Positions 1 to 5,910 are shown, numbered from the stretch's first letter. The stretch is DNA of 6,433 bases from Victivallales bacterium (GCA_017458805.1 JAFTAC010000429.1:1-6433), one strand, 5' to 3'. Made by a program: numbers and translations. The notes: generated by a model from the letters alone, not told the origin.

Positions 1-94
1 AGTCGAGAACTGCTATGCCCTCGGCCACCACGCCCAGTTCCCAGGCATCCTCGGCTGCATGCTCGGAGCCTACAACCTCGCAATAATGGGGTAG
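1..94 (+). CDS. C-terminal end of an unidentified protein (partial, runs off the left edge)
   Basis: Reading from base 2, an open frame of 30 codons ends at a TAG at 92-94. The residues run from VENCYALGHHAQFPG to GAYNLAIMG. Third codon positions are mostly G or C, more so than in the competing frames, and the last residues look like a buried helix. These points suggest a true gene end rather than chance. The start lies outside the window. The tail, with a His-Ala-Gln-Phe stretch followed by a Gly-rich hydrophobic helix, weakly resembles the end of ASKHA-fold proteins such as type II pantothenate kinases or BadF/BcrA-type ATPases. That is a guess from memory of the fold. The gene converges on the leftward dehydrogenase gene across a 309-bp repeat-rich gap. 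A leftward frame is also open here but has poorer codon use and no evident start. Confidence 0.55.
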   Translation, partial: VENCYALGHHAQFPGILGCMLGAYNLAIMG

Positions 95-96
95 GA

Positions 97-162
97 GGTG
101 GCGACGGTGCAAGGGGGTAACGACGACGCCCTCGTCGTCGGAAAACGGGGGTGGCGACGGTG
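97..162 (+). repeat. 13-bp direct repeat GGTGGCGACGGTG, two copies
   Basis: The 13-mer GGTGGCGACGGTG occurs at 97-109 and again, identically, at 150-162. A related piece (GCGGCGGTG) is at 379-387, beyond the inverted-repeat element. Between the two exact copies lies a small hairpin: ACGACGA at 120-126 pairs with TCGTCGT at 132-138 around a 5-nt loop. This looks like an older dispersed repeat family. No function can be assigned. Confidence 0.6.
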
Positions 163-229
163 TCTCATAAGCGTTAAGTTGTTTCGTTGGCTGTTTTAGA
201 AACCACAGATTACACAGATTAACACAGAT

Positions 230-258
230 GCGAACTGCCGCGAAACGCGGCAGTTCGC
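230..258. repeat. Perfect 13-bp hairpin with AAA loop, inside the element
   Basis: GCGAACTGCCGCG at 230-242 is followed by the loop AAA (243-245) and the exact reverse complement at 246-258. It starts one base after the 5' arm of the long internal inverted repeat (200-228). It shares its loop-proximal GCCGCG/CGCGGC pairs with the second hairpin at 283-313. Confidence 0.85.
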
Positions 259-282
259 GGTAATATTTTTGAAGTTATAATC

Positions 283-313
283 GCTGTCAGCCGCGGCTCA
301 CGCGGCTGACAGC
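283..313. repeat. Perfect 13-bp hairpin with GCTCA loop, inside the element
   Basis: GCTGTCAGCCGCG at 283-295 is followed by the loop GCTCA (296-300) and the exact reverse complement at 301-313. It ends one base before the 3' arm of the long internal inverted repeat (315-342). With the hairpin at 230-258, the whole could fold as a three-way junction. Only the linker at 259-282 would be unpaired at the centre. Confidence 0.85.
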
Positions 314-403
314 TTCTGTGTAATCTGTGTAATCTGTGGTTTAAAAACAAAAACTTCTCCAAACAACTTAACGCTTATGCGGCGGTGTCTCGTCGTTGAA
401 GAC

Positions 404-1720
404 TTACATCCCCCACATCTTCACAACATCATCTATGGCTTCCTCAAGGAGACCGAGCTCGAAGAGCAGGTCGAGGATGGTGTAGCGGTTGCGTATCATG
501 GCGGCAACGAAGATGCCTCGGCGCAACTCCGCCTCGTTCAGGCCGATTTCGGCGGGCTTCGTTGGGCAGCCGAGCACCAGGAAGCGGCGCTCCATCTCCG
601 CATACGGGAGAATCTGCTCCATGACACGTGCCTTCATCACATCCCAGTTGTCTATCATGTCCTTGCGGCGCGCCTTCAGGGCATCGCCTGTCAGCAGCTT
701 GCCGATGCAGACCTTCTTGACGGAATCGTAGATGGGGGTGCCCAGCAGGTGCTTGTCAATCTGCGCCGAACGCTCCGCGACGCTGACCTCCTTCGCCTTG
801 GCGCAAACCGCCTCAATCTCCGCCTTGGAATGCGCGAAGGCCCACTCCATCAGACGTGTTGAAATCAGCGTGCCAATGGCAACCTTGAAGCCATGGGAGG
901 GGTTCTCGCCGTTCACAGAGAGGTTGTCCATCTCCCATACATGGCTGAAGAGGTGTTCCGCGCCAGAAGCGGGCCTAGACTCGCGATAGTATTGCATGGC
1001 AAAGCCCGTGGCCGCCAGACCGTTGAATAGCCCAGCCAGCGCCTTCAAATCGCCCTTGGCCAGGGCCTCGGGGCTGCCAACCCACTCGCGCAGATTGGTC
1101 TGCACCATGCCCCACGCCTTCGCATCCATCGGGGTGGGACCTAAAATATCGGCGATGTGCCAGTCGGCCCCCGCCACGACTTTCGCGCAGAGGTCCGCAT
1201 AGCCCGAGGCGGTCATGTCCATCGGTGCCGAGGCAAGCACGGCGCTGTCCGCCAGAATGGCCAGCGGCGCAGGGCACTCCAAAGTCTTCTTGAAGCCGTT
1301 CACCGTGATGGCGGCTCCGAAGGAGGTGTAGCCGTCCACCGAGCAGGCGGTCGCCACGCACATGTACCCTTTGCAGCCAGCCTCGAAGTGCGAGCGCTTC
1401 ACCAGGTCATTGACGGTGCCCGAGCCCACCGCAATTGGCAGCTTCCCCTTCACAATCTCCACCAATGCAGGAACATACTTGTAGTCAGCATGCATCACGG
1501 GATGTGCGGGATAGATGAATGGCTCCGCAGGATTCAGCCCCGCCTGAACCAGATTCTCCATCACCTGCTTGCCTGCTGCCGCCCAGGTGTTTTCATCCGC
1601 CACGATGACGGGCTGCAAGCCTGGCCACAACTGCTTCGCAACAGACGGCACCTCCGCCAGCACGTTGGAACCCAACACACACACCTTGGTATCAAGACCT
1701 TCTGGAATCTGAATGAACAT
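404..1720 (-). CDS. sn-glycerol-1-phosphate dehydrogenase (AraM/EgsA-like)
   Basis: This 438-residue protein belongs to the iron-type alcohol dehydrogenase superfamily, in the glycerol-1-phosphate dehydrogenase branch. That branch reduces dihydroxyacetone phosphate to sn-glycerol-1-phosphate with NAD(P)H, in the cytosol. The N-terminal half is a nucleotide-binding domain with the glycine-rich GSGTVNDLVK at 99-108. The family signature around ACSVDGYTSFGAAI follows at about 125-138. The likely metal ligands are D176 (GYADLCAK), H256 (AEHLFSH) and H276 (SHGFKVAIGT), so the active site looks intact. It is somewhat longer than Bacillus AraM (about 394). The start is well supported: GAGGA lies at 1731-1727, six bases before the ATG. 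The stop is TAA. It lies 114 bp downstream of the radical SAM gene and ends 25 bp from the inverted-repeat element. No prenylglyceryl-phosphate synthase is in the window, so the use of the product is unknown. Symbol left blank because araM and egsA are both used for this family. Confidence 0.88.
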   Translation of the reverse strand: MFIQIPEGLDTKVCVLGSNVLAEVPSVAKQLWPGLQPVIVADENTWAAAGKQVMENLVQAGLNPAEPFIYPAHPVMHADYKYVPALVEIVKGKLPIAVGSGTVNDLVKRSHFEAGCKGYMCVATACSVDGYTSFGAAITVNGFKKTLECPAPLAILADSAVLASAPMDMTASGYADLCAKVVAGADWHIADILGPTPMDAKAWGMVQTNLREWVGSPEALAKGDLKALAGLFNGLAATGFAMQYYRESRPASGAEHLFSHVWEMDNLSVNGENPSHGFKVAIGTLISTRLMEWAFAHSKAEIEAVCAKAKEVSVAERSAQIDKHLLGTPIYDSVKKVCIGKLLTGDALKARRKDMIDNWDVMKARVMEQILPYAEMERRFLVLGCPTKPAEIGLNEAELRRGIFVAAMIRNRYTILDLLFELGLLEEAIDDVVKMWGM

Positions 1721-1726
1721 TGTTTT

Positions 1727-1731
1727 TCCTC
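1727..1731 (-). promoter_or_regulatory. Ribosome binding site of the dehydrogenase gene
   Basis: On the minus strand the sequence reads GAGGA, then AAAACA, then ATG. This is a strong Shine-Dalgarno match with a 6-nt spacer, and it fixes the start at 1720. Confidence 0.75.
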
Positions 1732-1749
1732 ACTGTAGTTTTTGGTGTT

Positions 1750-1825
1750 ATGGGACGTAGGGGACAGGCGGGACGGCGGGACAAGCAAATTGTTCAGCTA
1801 TTCCCTCCGTCCCCCTCCGTCCCAT
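1750..1825. repeat. Imperfect GGGAC-rich inverted repeat between the activase and dehydrogenase genes
   Basis: The 1750-1765 arm (ATGGGACGTAGGGGAC) pairs with 1809-1825 with one mismatch and one bulged base, enclosing about 43 nt. The left side carries several GGGAC units, including a perfect tandem GGCGGGAC at 1767-1774 and 1775-1782. It fills most of the 114-bp spacer. In the leftward transcript it would lie after the activase stop (1835) and before the dehydrogenase ribosome binding site, so it could act as an attenuating or stabilising stem. There is no T-run after the stem, so I do not call it a terminator. Confidence 0.5.
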
Positions 1826-1834
1826 TAAGTTATT

Positions 1835-2542
1835 CTATCCTCTGATTTCCACCTTCTGCACGAATCCCCCGACCATTTCTGCGCAGTGCTCCATAAAGGA
1901 GGGGCGTGTGCGCGGCTGCGTGCGAAGCGCGACGGAAGGCAGGTTTTCGTGCGGCACAAACGGCTGCAGAATGTAGCGTTTGGCTCCCAAAATGATTTTG
2001 CCGCAGTCCATAATCTCCTCGTCGTCGTGGATGGTCTCGATGACCGTCGTGCGAAACTCGTAGTCCTTCGCCGATTCCATAATGATGGAGATGGATTCGC
2101 GGATGTTCTCCAGCTTGTCGTAGCCCGTCAGCTGCGGATAGTTCTGGATGCCGCACTTGATGTCCATCGCCACGTATGCGACATCGCCGATGACCTGCCG
2201 AAGCATTTCGGGGTTCGAGCCATTCGTGTCCAACTTGATGGTGAAACCGCGCCGTTTGATGAAGGCGATGGTCTCAGGCAGCCCTGCATGGATGGTCGGC
2301 TCGCCTCCCGTGATGGTCACGGCAGAGACCCAGTGCTTGCGGAAGTCCGTCAATATACCGTCCAACTCCTCCCAAGTATAGGTCTTCGCGGTGGCAAAAA
2401 GGTCTGGATTGTGGCAAAAGCCACAGCGGAAATTGCAGCCCGCCGTGAAGAACAAGGCTGCCATGCGCCCTGGATAGTCCTTCATCGAAGGCTGGTTTCT
2501 GTGTGCGTGCAATACTGATGATTCTGATTGTTGTGTTTCCAT
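1835..2542 (-). CDS. Radical SAM activating protein, anaerobic ribonucleotide reductase activase type (NrdG2-like)
   Basis: This 235-residue protein is a short radical SAM enzyme. The [4Fe-4S] cluster motif CxxxCxxC is C36-N-F-R-C40-G-F-C43, followed by HNP. The SAM-binding GGEP is at 79-82. Further core motifs are KLDTNGSNP (103-111) and AMDIK (125-129). The DYPG lead-in at 22-25 before the cluster motif is typical of the NrdG2 group of glycyl-radical activases. These generate the glycyl radical on the class III ribonucleotide reductase NrdD under anoxic conditions. No nrdD or other glycyl-radical enzyme is in the window, so the partner is not shown. A pyruvate formate-lyase activase role cannot be excluded from sequence alone. 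AGGA at 2552-2549, six bases from the ATG, supports the start. The first ~17 residues are poorly conserved-looking, and a later start at M20 is less likely because it lacks this site. Confidence 0.85.
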   Translation of the reverse strand: METQQSESSVLHAHRNQPSMKDYPGRMAALFFTAGCNFRCGFCHNPDLFATAKTYTWEELDGILTDFRKHWVSAVTITGGEPTIHAGLPETIAFIKRRGFTIKLDTNGSNPEMLRQVIGDVAYVAMDIKCGIQNYPQLTGYDKLENIRESISIIMESAKDYEFRTTVIETIHDDEEIMDCGKIILGAKRYILQPFVPHENLPSVALRTQPRTRPSFMEHCAEMVGGFVQKVEIRG

Positions 2543-2545
2543 TGT

Positions 2546-2720
2546 CTGTCCTGTGACGCAAGCTCACGCTCTGTCCTGTGACGCAAGCTCACGCTCTGTC
2601 CTGTGACGCAAGCTCACGCTCTGTCCTGTGACGCAAGCTCACGCTCTGTCCTGTGACGCAAGCGCAAGCTCTGTCCTGTGACGCAAGCGCACGCTCTGTC
2701 CTGTGACGCAAGCGCAAGCT
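2546..2720. repeat. Tandem repeat, seven units of exactly 25 bp
   Basis: The unit CTGTCCTGTGACGCAAGCTC plus ACGCT is repeated seven times without gaps, at 2546, 2571, 2596, 2621, 2646, 2671 and 2696. Units 1-4 are identical. Units 5-7 have T to G at unit position 19, and units 5 and 7 also have C to A at position 22. The array fills nearly all of the 187-bp space between the coiled-coil gene stop and the activase start. The period is not a multiple of three and stops occur, so it is not coding. On the leftward strand each unit contains AGGACAG, and the unit nearest the activase gene provides its ribosome binding site. Confidence 0.95.
2549..2552 (-). promoter_or_regulatory. Ribosome binding site of the activase gene, inside the first tandem-repeat unit
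   Basis: On the minus strand AGGA is followed by CAGACA and then ATG at 2542, a 6-nt spacer. The AGGA belongs to the 25-bp repeat unit, so six further identical AGGA copies lie upstream at 25-bp steps. Confidence 0.65.
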
Positions 2721-2725
2721 TGCGT
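2706..2725. repeat. Palindrome at the array edge, just after the coiled-coil gene stop
   Basis: ACGCAAG at 2706-2712 pairs with CTTGCGT at 2719-2725 around a 6-nt loop. Alternatively 2713-2724 (CGCAAGCTTGCG) is a perfect 12-bp palindrome. In the leftward transcript this begins four bases after the TGA stop at 2730-2732. It could stabilise the 3' end, but no T-run follows, so it is not a standard intrinsic terminator. Confidence 0.5.
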
Positions 2726-2729
2726 ATTA

Positions 2730-5700
2730 TCATTCCCCCAGTACCTTGTCGAGCCCTGGGTCGTGCTGCGCGCCGTTCTTGATGGCGATTTTATACCATT
2801 TGGAAGCCTCCTGGTAGTCGGGCTGCTTCGCCGTGGCGTAGAGCACTGCGAGGTTGAAAGGAGCCTCGGGGTCGTCTGGTTTCAGGCGGTGCGCTTCAAG
2901 CAACCGTGTCGCCGCGGCCTCCGTCCACCCCATGTTGAACAACGCCGCACCGTATGTACGGGAGGCGTAGGCATTGTCAGGATTCAGTGCAACGGCACGT
3001 CCCAGATAGGAGACGGCCCAGTCGGATTCCCCAAGTCGCGCCTGCGCGTAGCCAAGAGCCAGCAGCGTGTCCAGGTTGTCTGTATCCAGCTTGAAGGCCT
3101 GCTTCAAGTATTTCACGGCTTCAGGGTCGTTCCCCAAGGTCGCGGCGATGATTCCCATGCGCTGCAAGGCGACGATGTTGTCGGGGTCGAGTTCAAGGGC
3201 CTTCTGGTAGTTGTAGCGTGCCGCCTCGATTTTCCCCTGGCGTTCAGATTCCGTCGCCTGGCGCAGGAAGCCGTTGATGACGGTCCGTCGCTGCTGCTCA
3301 CGGGCGACATTCAGTTCCATCTCGTTGCCCTTTGCCACGACAGGTGCAGGAAGTGCGGCTACACTGCCTTTGCCAGCCGCCTCCTTGGCCTTTGCCTCCT
3401 GGGCGCGCAGTTTGTCCTCCATATCGACCAATGCCGCCTCGACGGCCATCCGCCGCCGTGCCTCGCCCTCCAGCTTCTCATTCAACTGCTTGATTTTCGT
3501 AAGCCATATCTCCGAATTGGTGGAGCCAGACATGAGCTTGTCAATCAAATCATCCTTTTCCTTCATCTGCTTCTTGTAGAAGTTCTCCTTTTCGGCCATG
3601 AGTTTGACCGCCTTGTCCGAGACTCGTCCCTGATTAGAACTCACATCCATCAACTTTACCTTTTCCTGTTCAAGAGCTTTGATTTTGCTCTCTGCCTCCT
3701 TGAGGCTCAGCGAAAGTCCTTCGGCCACCTCGGTCTTCGCCTTCAGCAGCCTGACCTCCTCTTCCATGTCCTTGATTTTCGCCTGCAACTCCTTCTTATC
3801 GGCCTCTGTATCCTCGACCTTCTTCTGAGTCTTTTCCAGTTCATCCTTCAACTTGAGAAACGCCTCCTCCGCGCGACGTGTCGCCGCCTGCTGCTCCTGC
3901 AGTTTTTGGACCTCTGTATCCGCCTTCCTGCCCAGTTCCGAGGTCTGTTCCTTGTAACGCCTCTCGTTATCGCTTATCTTAAGCTCAAACGATGCACATT
4001 TCGCAACCAGGCGGTCTATCTCCTGGTTCTGCGCCTGAAGTTTTGCTGAAAGCTCCTGAATGGTCTTGTTGTATTTCTCCTGGTTGGTGTCCACCTCATG
4101 GCGCAGCTTCTGCGCTTCCGTCTGGCTCTCCTGCAGTTTTTGGACGGTGGTTTCCTGGCGGGCGTTCAAAGCAGCCCGCGCCTTCTCCAAATCCGCCGTC
4201 AGACTCTTGACCTGGGCATTCGCATCCGCCAGCTTCAAGGTCAGCGTTTCGGATGTGTTTTTAGAAGTGGTGGTCAATGTGGCAATCTGGGCATTCAACT
4301 GCTTGACACGGTCCGCATGCTCCGTATTCTCACGCAAAGCCTCAACCTCCAACTTCGTCACCTTCTCCTTCAAGCCATCCGCCTCCTGGCTCGCAGCCGC
4401 CAGCTTTGCACGCGCCTCCTCCAGCTCCTTGCTGGCGGCCTCCAGCTTGCGCTTCTCCTCCAAAGCAGACTTGTTCTGGCGTGCAATCTGCTCCTCCTGC
4501 TGTCGGGAAACCTCAATCTGCCCCTTGAGCTTCTGCTCCAGTTCATTCAGCTTGCCCGTCAACTCCTCTGACTCACGCGCCTTCGCCACGATGCTCTTCA
4601 TGTCATCGTTCTTCTGGGACTGCACCAGCTTCGCCTCCTGCAACTCCGCAGAAAGCTTCAACGCCTGCGCCTCCGCCTGCTGGTTCCGCTGCTTCAGGCG
4701 TGAAATCTCGGACATCAGCTCCACGTTCCGCTCTTCTTTGGCAAGGGAGGCCGTGCGTTCCCTATCCATCTCCTTGCGCAGCTTTTCGAGTTCATCCGTC
4801 TTTTCGCGCAGTTCCGCAACCGTCTTGGCAGTCCTGCCATTCAGCACCAGCAGCTCCTCCTTCAGCTTGCTATTGTCACGCGCAATGGTATCGCTCAGGT
4901 CCTTACCCTTGCGGTATTCATCCAACATGTCCGCATCGTTTTTGCGAAGCCGCTTCAACTCCTCGTTCTCTGCAAGACGGGCAGCAAGCTGCTTCTTCAG
5001 CTTCTCCATCTCCACATTCAATTCTGCGATGGACTTCTCCTTCAGGTTGATTTTCTCCTCGCTGATTTTGAGGTTCTTGCGCAAGGCAGTTATCTCCTCC
5101 TTGCGTGCGGCGGCCAGTTCAGAAGCGGTCTTCAAGGCAACATCCACATCGTCCTTGTTGCTGGTCATGAGTTTCAGTTCGCGCTTCAGCCGTTCCACTT
5201 CCTTCTTGTTCGCCTTCAAATCAGCCTCAAGTTGCTTAATTTCCTGCGACTGCTCCTCAACCCGCTTCTGGTTCCGCTCTGCCTCCTTCCGAACCTTCTC
5301 AACGCCTGCGCTGCGCGCCTTCAGCTCCGCCAGGTTGTTTTCCGCATTCTTCAAGCGCACCTCCAGCGTGGCAACAGTCTTCTCCAGATTGGCCTTCGCC
5401 TCCGCCAGATTCGTGGCCGTGCTCTCCAGTGTCGAGCTCTTGGAAGCCTCTTCGCGTGCACGCAACAGGGACTCCTGCAGGAAATCCACGCGCGCCGTCA
5501 GTTCCTTCTTTGCGCTCTCCAGTTCCTGAAGTTGCTTTTTCTGGCGATTCACCAGTTCCAGGAGCTCGTCCGTGGAAAGGTTGTTGGCCTGGCCTGCCAT
5601 CTTGCGCTCCAGTTCATTAATCTGCTGCTGACAGTAGTTGATGCGGTAGTTCAGCAGCGATGGGTTCCACTGGGGGTACTTGCGACGCACGCTCTCGAAC

Positions 5701-5897
5701 ACCTCCAGCGCCTCCTTGTATAGGGACAATGCCGCCACGGCGTTGCCAGCCACCGCCTTGTCCGCCGACTCCATCTTCACAAAGCCGCCCATCCACTCCG
5801 CACGCGCCTTGTTCTTGTCCTCCGCCGAAAAGGAAAAGAGCGTGAAGATGGCCATAAATACGGCAATAATGCGAATCACTCGTCTATGTTGTCCCAT
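2730..5897 (-). CDS. Large secreted coiled-coil protein with C-terminal TPR repeats
   Basis: This is a 1055-residue protein. Residues 1-25 look like a Sec signal peptide: a basic MGQHRRVIR, then a hydrophobic IIAVFMAIFTLFSFSA, with likely cleavage before ED. There is no lipobox cysteine. Residues ~50-100 form a helical hairpin with a TPR-like LYKEALEVFESVRRKYP motif. From residue 80 to 849 there is no proline, and the composition is dominated by Lys, Glu, Ala, Leu and Gln with heptad spacing: a very long coiled coil. A Pro/Ala/Val linker (LPAPVVAKG, ~849-857) leads to five TPR-like units at about 872-906, 907-940, 941-974, 975-1008 and 1009-1055; the second to fourth are 34 residues each with the usual Gly/Ala and Asp-Pro or Asp-Asp positions. 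A periplasmic scaffold or spacer with a TPR protein-binding head is the natural inference; no enzyme motif is seen. It begins 10 bp after the upstream gene, so co-translation is likely. Confidence 0.9.
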   Translation of the reverse strand: MGQHRRVIRIIAVFMAIFTLFSFSAEDKNKARAEWMGGFVKMESADKAVAGNAVAALSLYKEALEVFESVRRKYPQWNPSLLNYRINYCQQQINELERKMAGQANNLSTDELLELVNRQKKQLQELESAKKELTARVDFLQESLLRAREEASKSSTLESTATNLAEAKANLEKTVATLEVRLKNAENNLAELKARSAGVEKVRKEAERNQKRVEEQSQEIKQLEADLKANKKEVERLKRELKLMTSNKDDVDVALKTASELAAARKEEITALRKNLKISEEKINLKEKSIAELNVEMEKLKKQLAARLAENEELKRLRKNDADMLDEYRKGKDLSDTIARDNSKLKEELLVLNGRTAKTVAELREKTDELEKLRKEMDRERTASLAKEERNVELMSEISRLKQRNQQAEAQALKLSAELQEAKLVQSQKNDDMKSIVAKARESEELTGKLNELEQKLKGQIEVSRQQEEQIARQNKSALEEKRKLEAASKELEEARAKLAAASQEADGLKEKVTKLEVEALRENTEHADRVKQLNAQIATLTTTSKNTSETLTLKLADANAQVKSLTADLEKARAALNARQETTVQKLQESQTEAQKLRHEVDTNQEKYNKTIQELSAKLQAQNQEIDRLVAKCASFELKISDNERRYKEQTSELGRKADTEVQKLQEQQAATRRAEEAFLKLKDELEKTQKKVEDTEADKKELQAKIKDMEEEVRLLKAKTEVAEGLSLSLKEAESKIKALEQEKVKLMDVSSNQGRVSDKAVKLMAEKENFYKKQMKEKDDLIDKLMSGSTNSEIWLTKIKQLNEKLEGEARRRMAVEAALVDMEDKLRAQEAKAKEAAGKGSVAALPAPVVAKGNEMELNVAREQQRRTVINGFLRQATESERQGKIEAARYNYQKALELDPDNIVALQRMGIIAATLGNDPEAVKYLKQAFKLDTDNLDTLLALGYAQARLGESDWAVSYLGRAVALNPDNAYASRTYGAALFNMGWTEAAATRLLEAHRLKPDDPEAPFNLAVLYATAKQPDYQEASKWYKIAIKNGAQHDPGLDKVLGE

Positions 5898-5906
5898 GGC
5901 AATTAA

Positions 5907-5910
5907 CCTA
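5907..5910 (-). promoter_or_regulatory. Weak ribosome binding site overlapping the upstream stop codon
   Basis: On the minus strand TAGG includes the TAG stop of the upstream gene (5910-5908), followed by a 9-nt spacer to the ATG at 5897. The match to a Shine-Dalgarno is only AGG. Reinitiation by ribosomes finishing the upstream gene is therefore a plausible way to start the coiled-coil protein. Confidence 0.35.

Larger units (their letters stand above)
167..378. mobile_element. 212-bp non-coding nested inverted-repeat element (MITE-like or REPIN-like)
   Basis: The ends are perfect 18-bp inverted repeats: ATAAGCGTTAAGTTGTTT at 167-184 and its complement at 361-378. The match extends to 19 bp if 166 and 379 are counted. 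Inside, 192-197 pairs with 344-349. Next, 200-228 pairs with 315-342 over 28 bp with a single bulged A at 222; this arm is built from repeats of CACAGATTA. The centre holds two separate 13-bp hairpins joined by an AT-rich linker. No coding sequence is present, so any mobility would need a transposase encoded elsewhere. The CCACAGATTACACAGATT arm is, as I recall, a dispersed sequence type seen in several environmental bacterial genomes; that is memory, not a search. The right end lies 25 bp from the dehydrogenase stop codon. Confidence 0.65.
154..391. repeat. 13-bp direct repeats bordering the inverted-repeat element (possible target duplication)
   Basis: GCGACGGTGTCTC at 154-166 and GCGGCGGTGTCTC at 379-391 match at 12 of 13 positions. 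The first ends exactly one base before the element's terminal inverted repeat begins (167). The second starts exactly one base after it ends (378). That geometry is what a target-site duplication would leave. The caution is that the left copy overlaps a local repeated motif (97-109 and 150-162), so the right copy may instead be one more member of that family. Confidence 0.5.
95..403. other. Convergent intergenic region, repeat-rich, non-coding
   Basis: This 309-bp gap lies between the stop of the rightward gene and the stop of the leftward dehydrogenase gene. I see no credible gene in it; the open frame beginning near 377 is the antisense shadow of the dehydrogenase. The left part (95-166) is GC-rich and carries a repeated 13-mer and a small hairpin. 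The rest is a 212-bp nested inverted-repeat element. Both neighbouring genes end into this region, so its hairpins could help stop or stabilise transcripts from either side, although no hairpin is followed by a clear T-run. Confidence 0.7.

Noticed and set aside
1..94. Leftward open frame across the left edge
   Set aside because: It lacks a convincing start codon with a ribosome site, and its third-position base use is weaker than in the rightward frame, which also ends properly before the repeats.
276..281. Perfect TATAAT inside the element as a plus-strand promoter
   Set aside because: No -35-like hexamer lies at 16-18 bp upstream, where the hairpin at 230-258 sits instead. It occurs in an AT-rich linker where such a match is easily due to chance.
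377..862. Plus-strand open frame after the inverted-repeat element
   Set aside because: It lies antisense to the well-supported dehydrogenase gene and has no domain signature.
2546..2720. CRISPR array
   Set aside because: The units follow each other directly with no unique spacers, and the period is only 25 bp.
2703..4049. 448-codon open frame on the plus strand, starting in the tandem repeat
   Set aside because: Antisense shadow of the coiled-coil and TPR coding region. It begins inside the 25-bp repeat and the product has no recognisable fold.
3894..4145. 18-bp direct repeat (3894-3911 and 4128-4145) inside the coiled-coil gene
   Set aside because: Both copies encode the same VQKLQE coiled-coil segment. 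Short internal repeats like this are expected in such genes.
4060..5529. 489-codon open frame on the plus strand, antisense to the coiled-coil gene
   Set aside because: Its Ser/Phe/Leu-rich product is the complement of Lys/Glu/Ala codons of the coiled coil, which keeps stops rare. No ribosome site or plausible domain is present.
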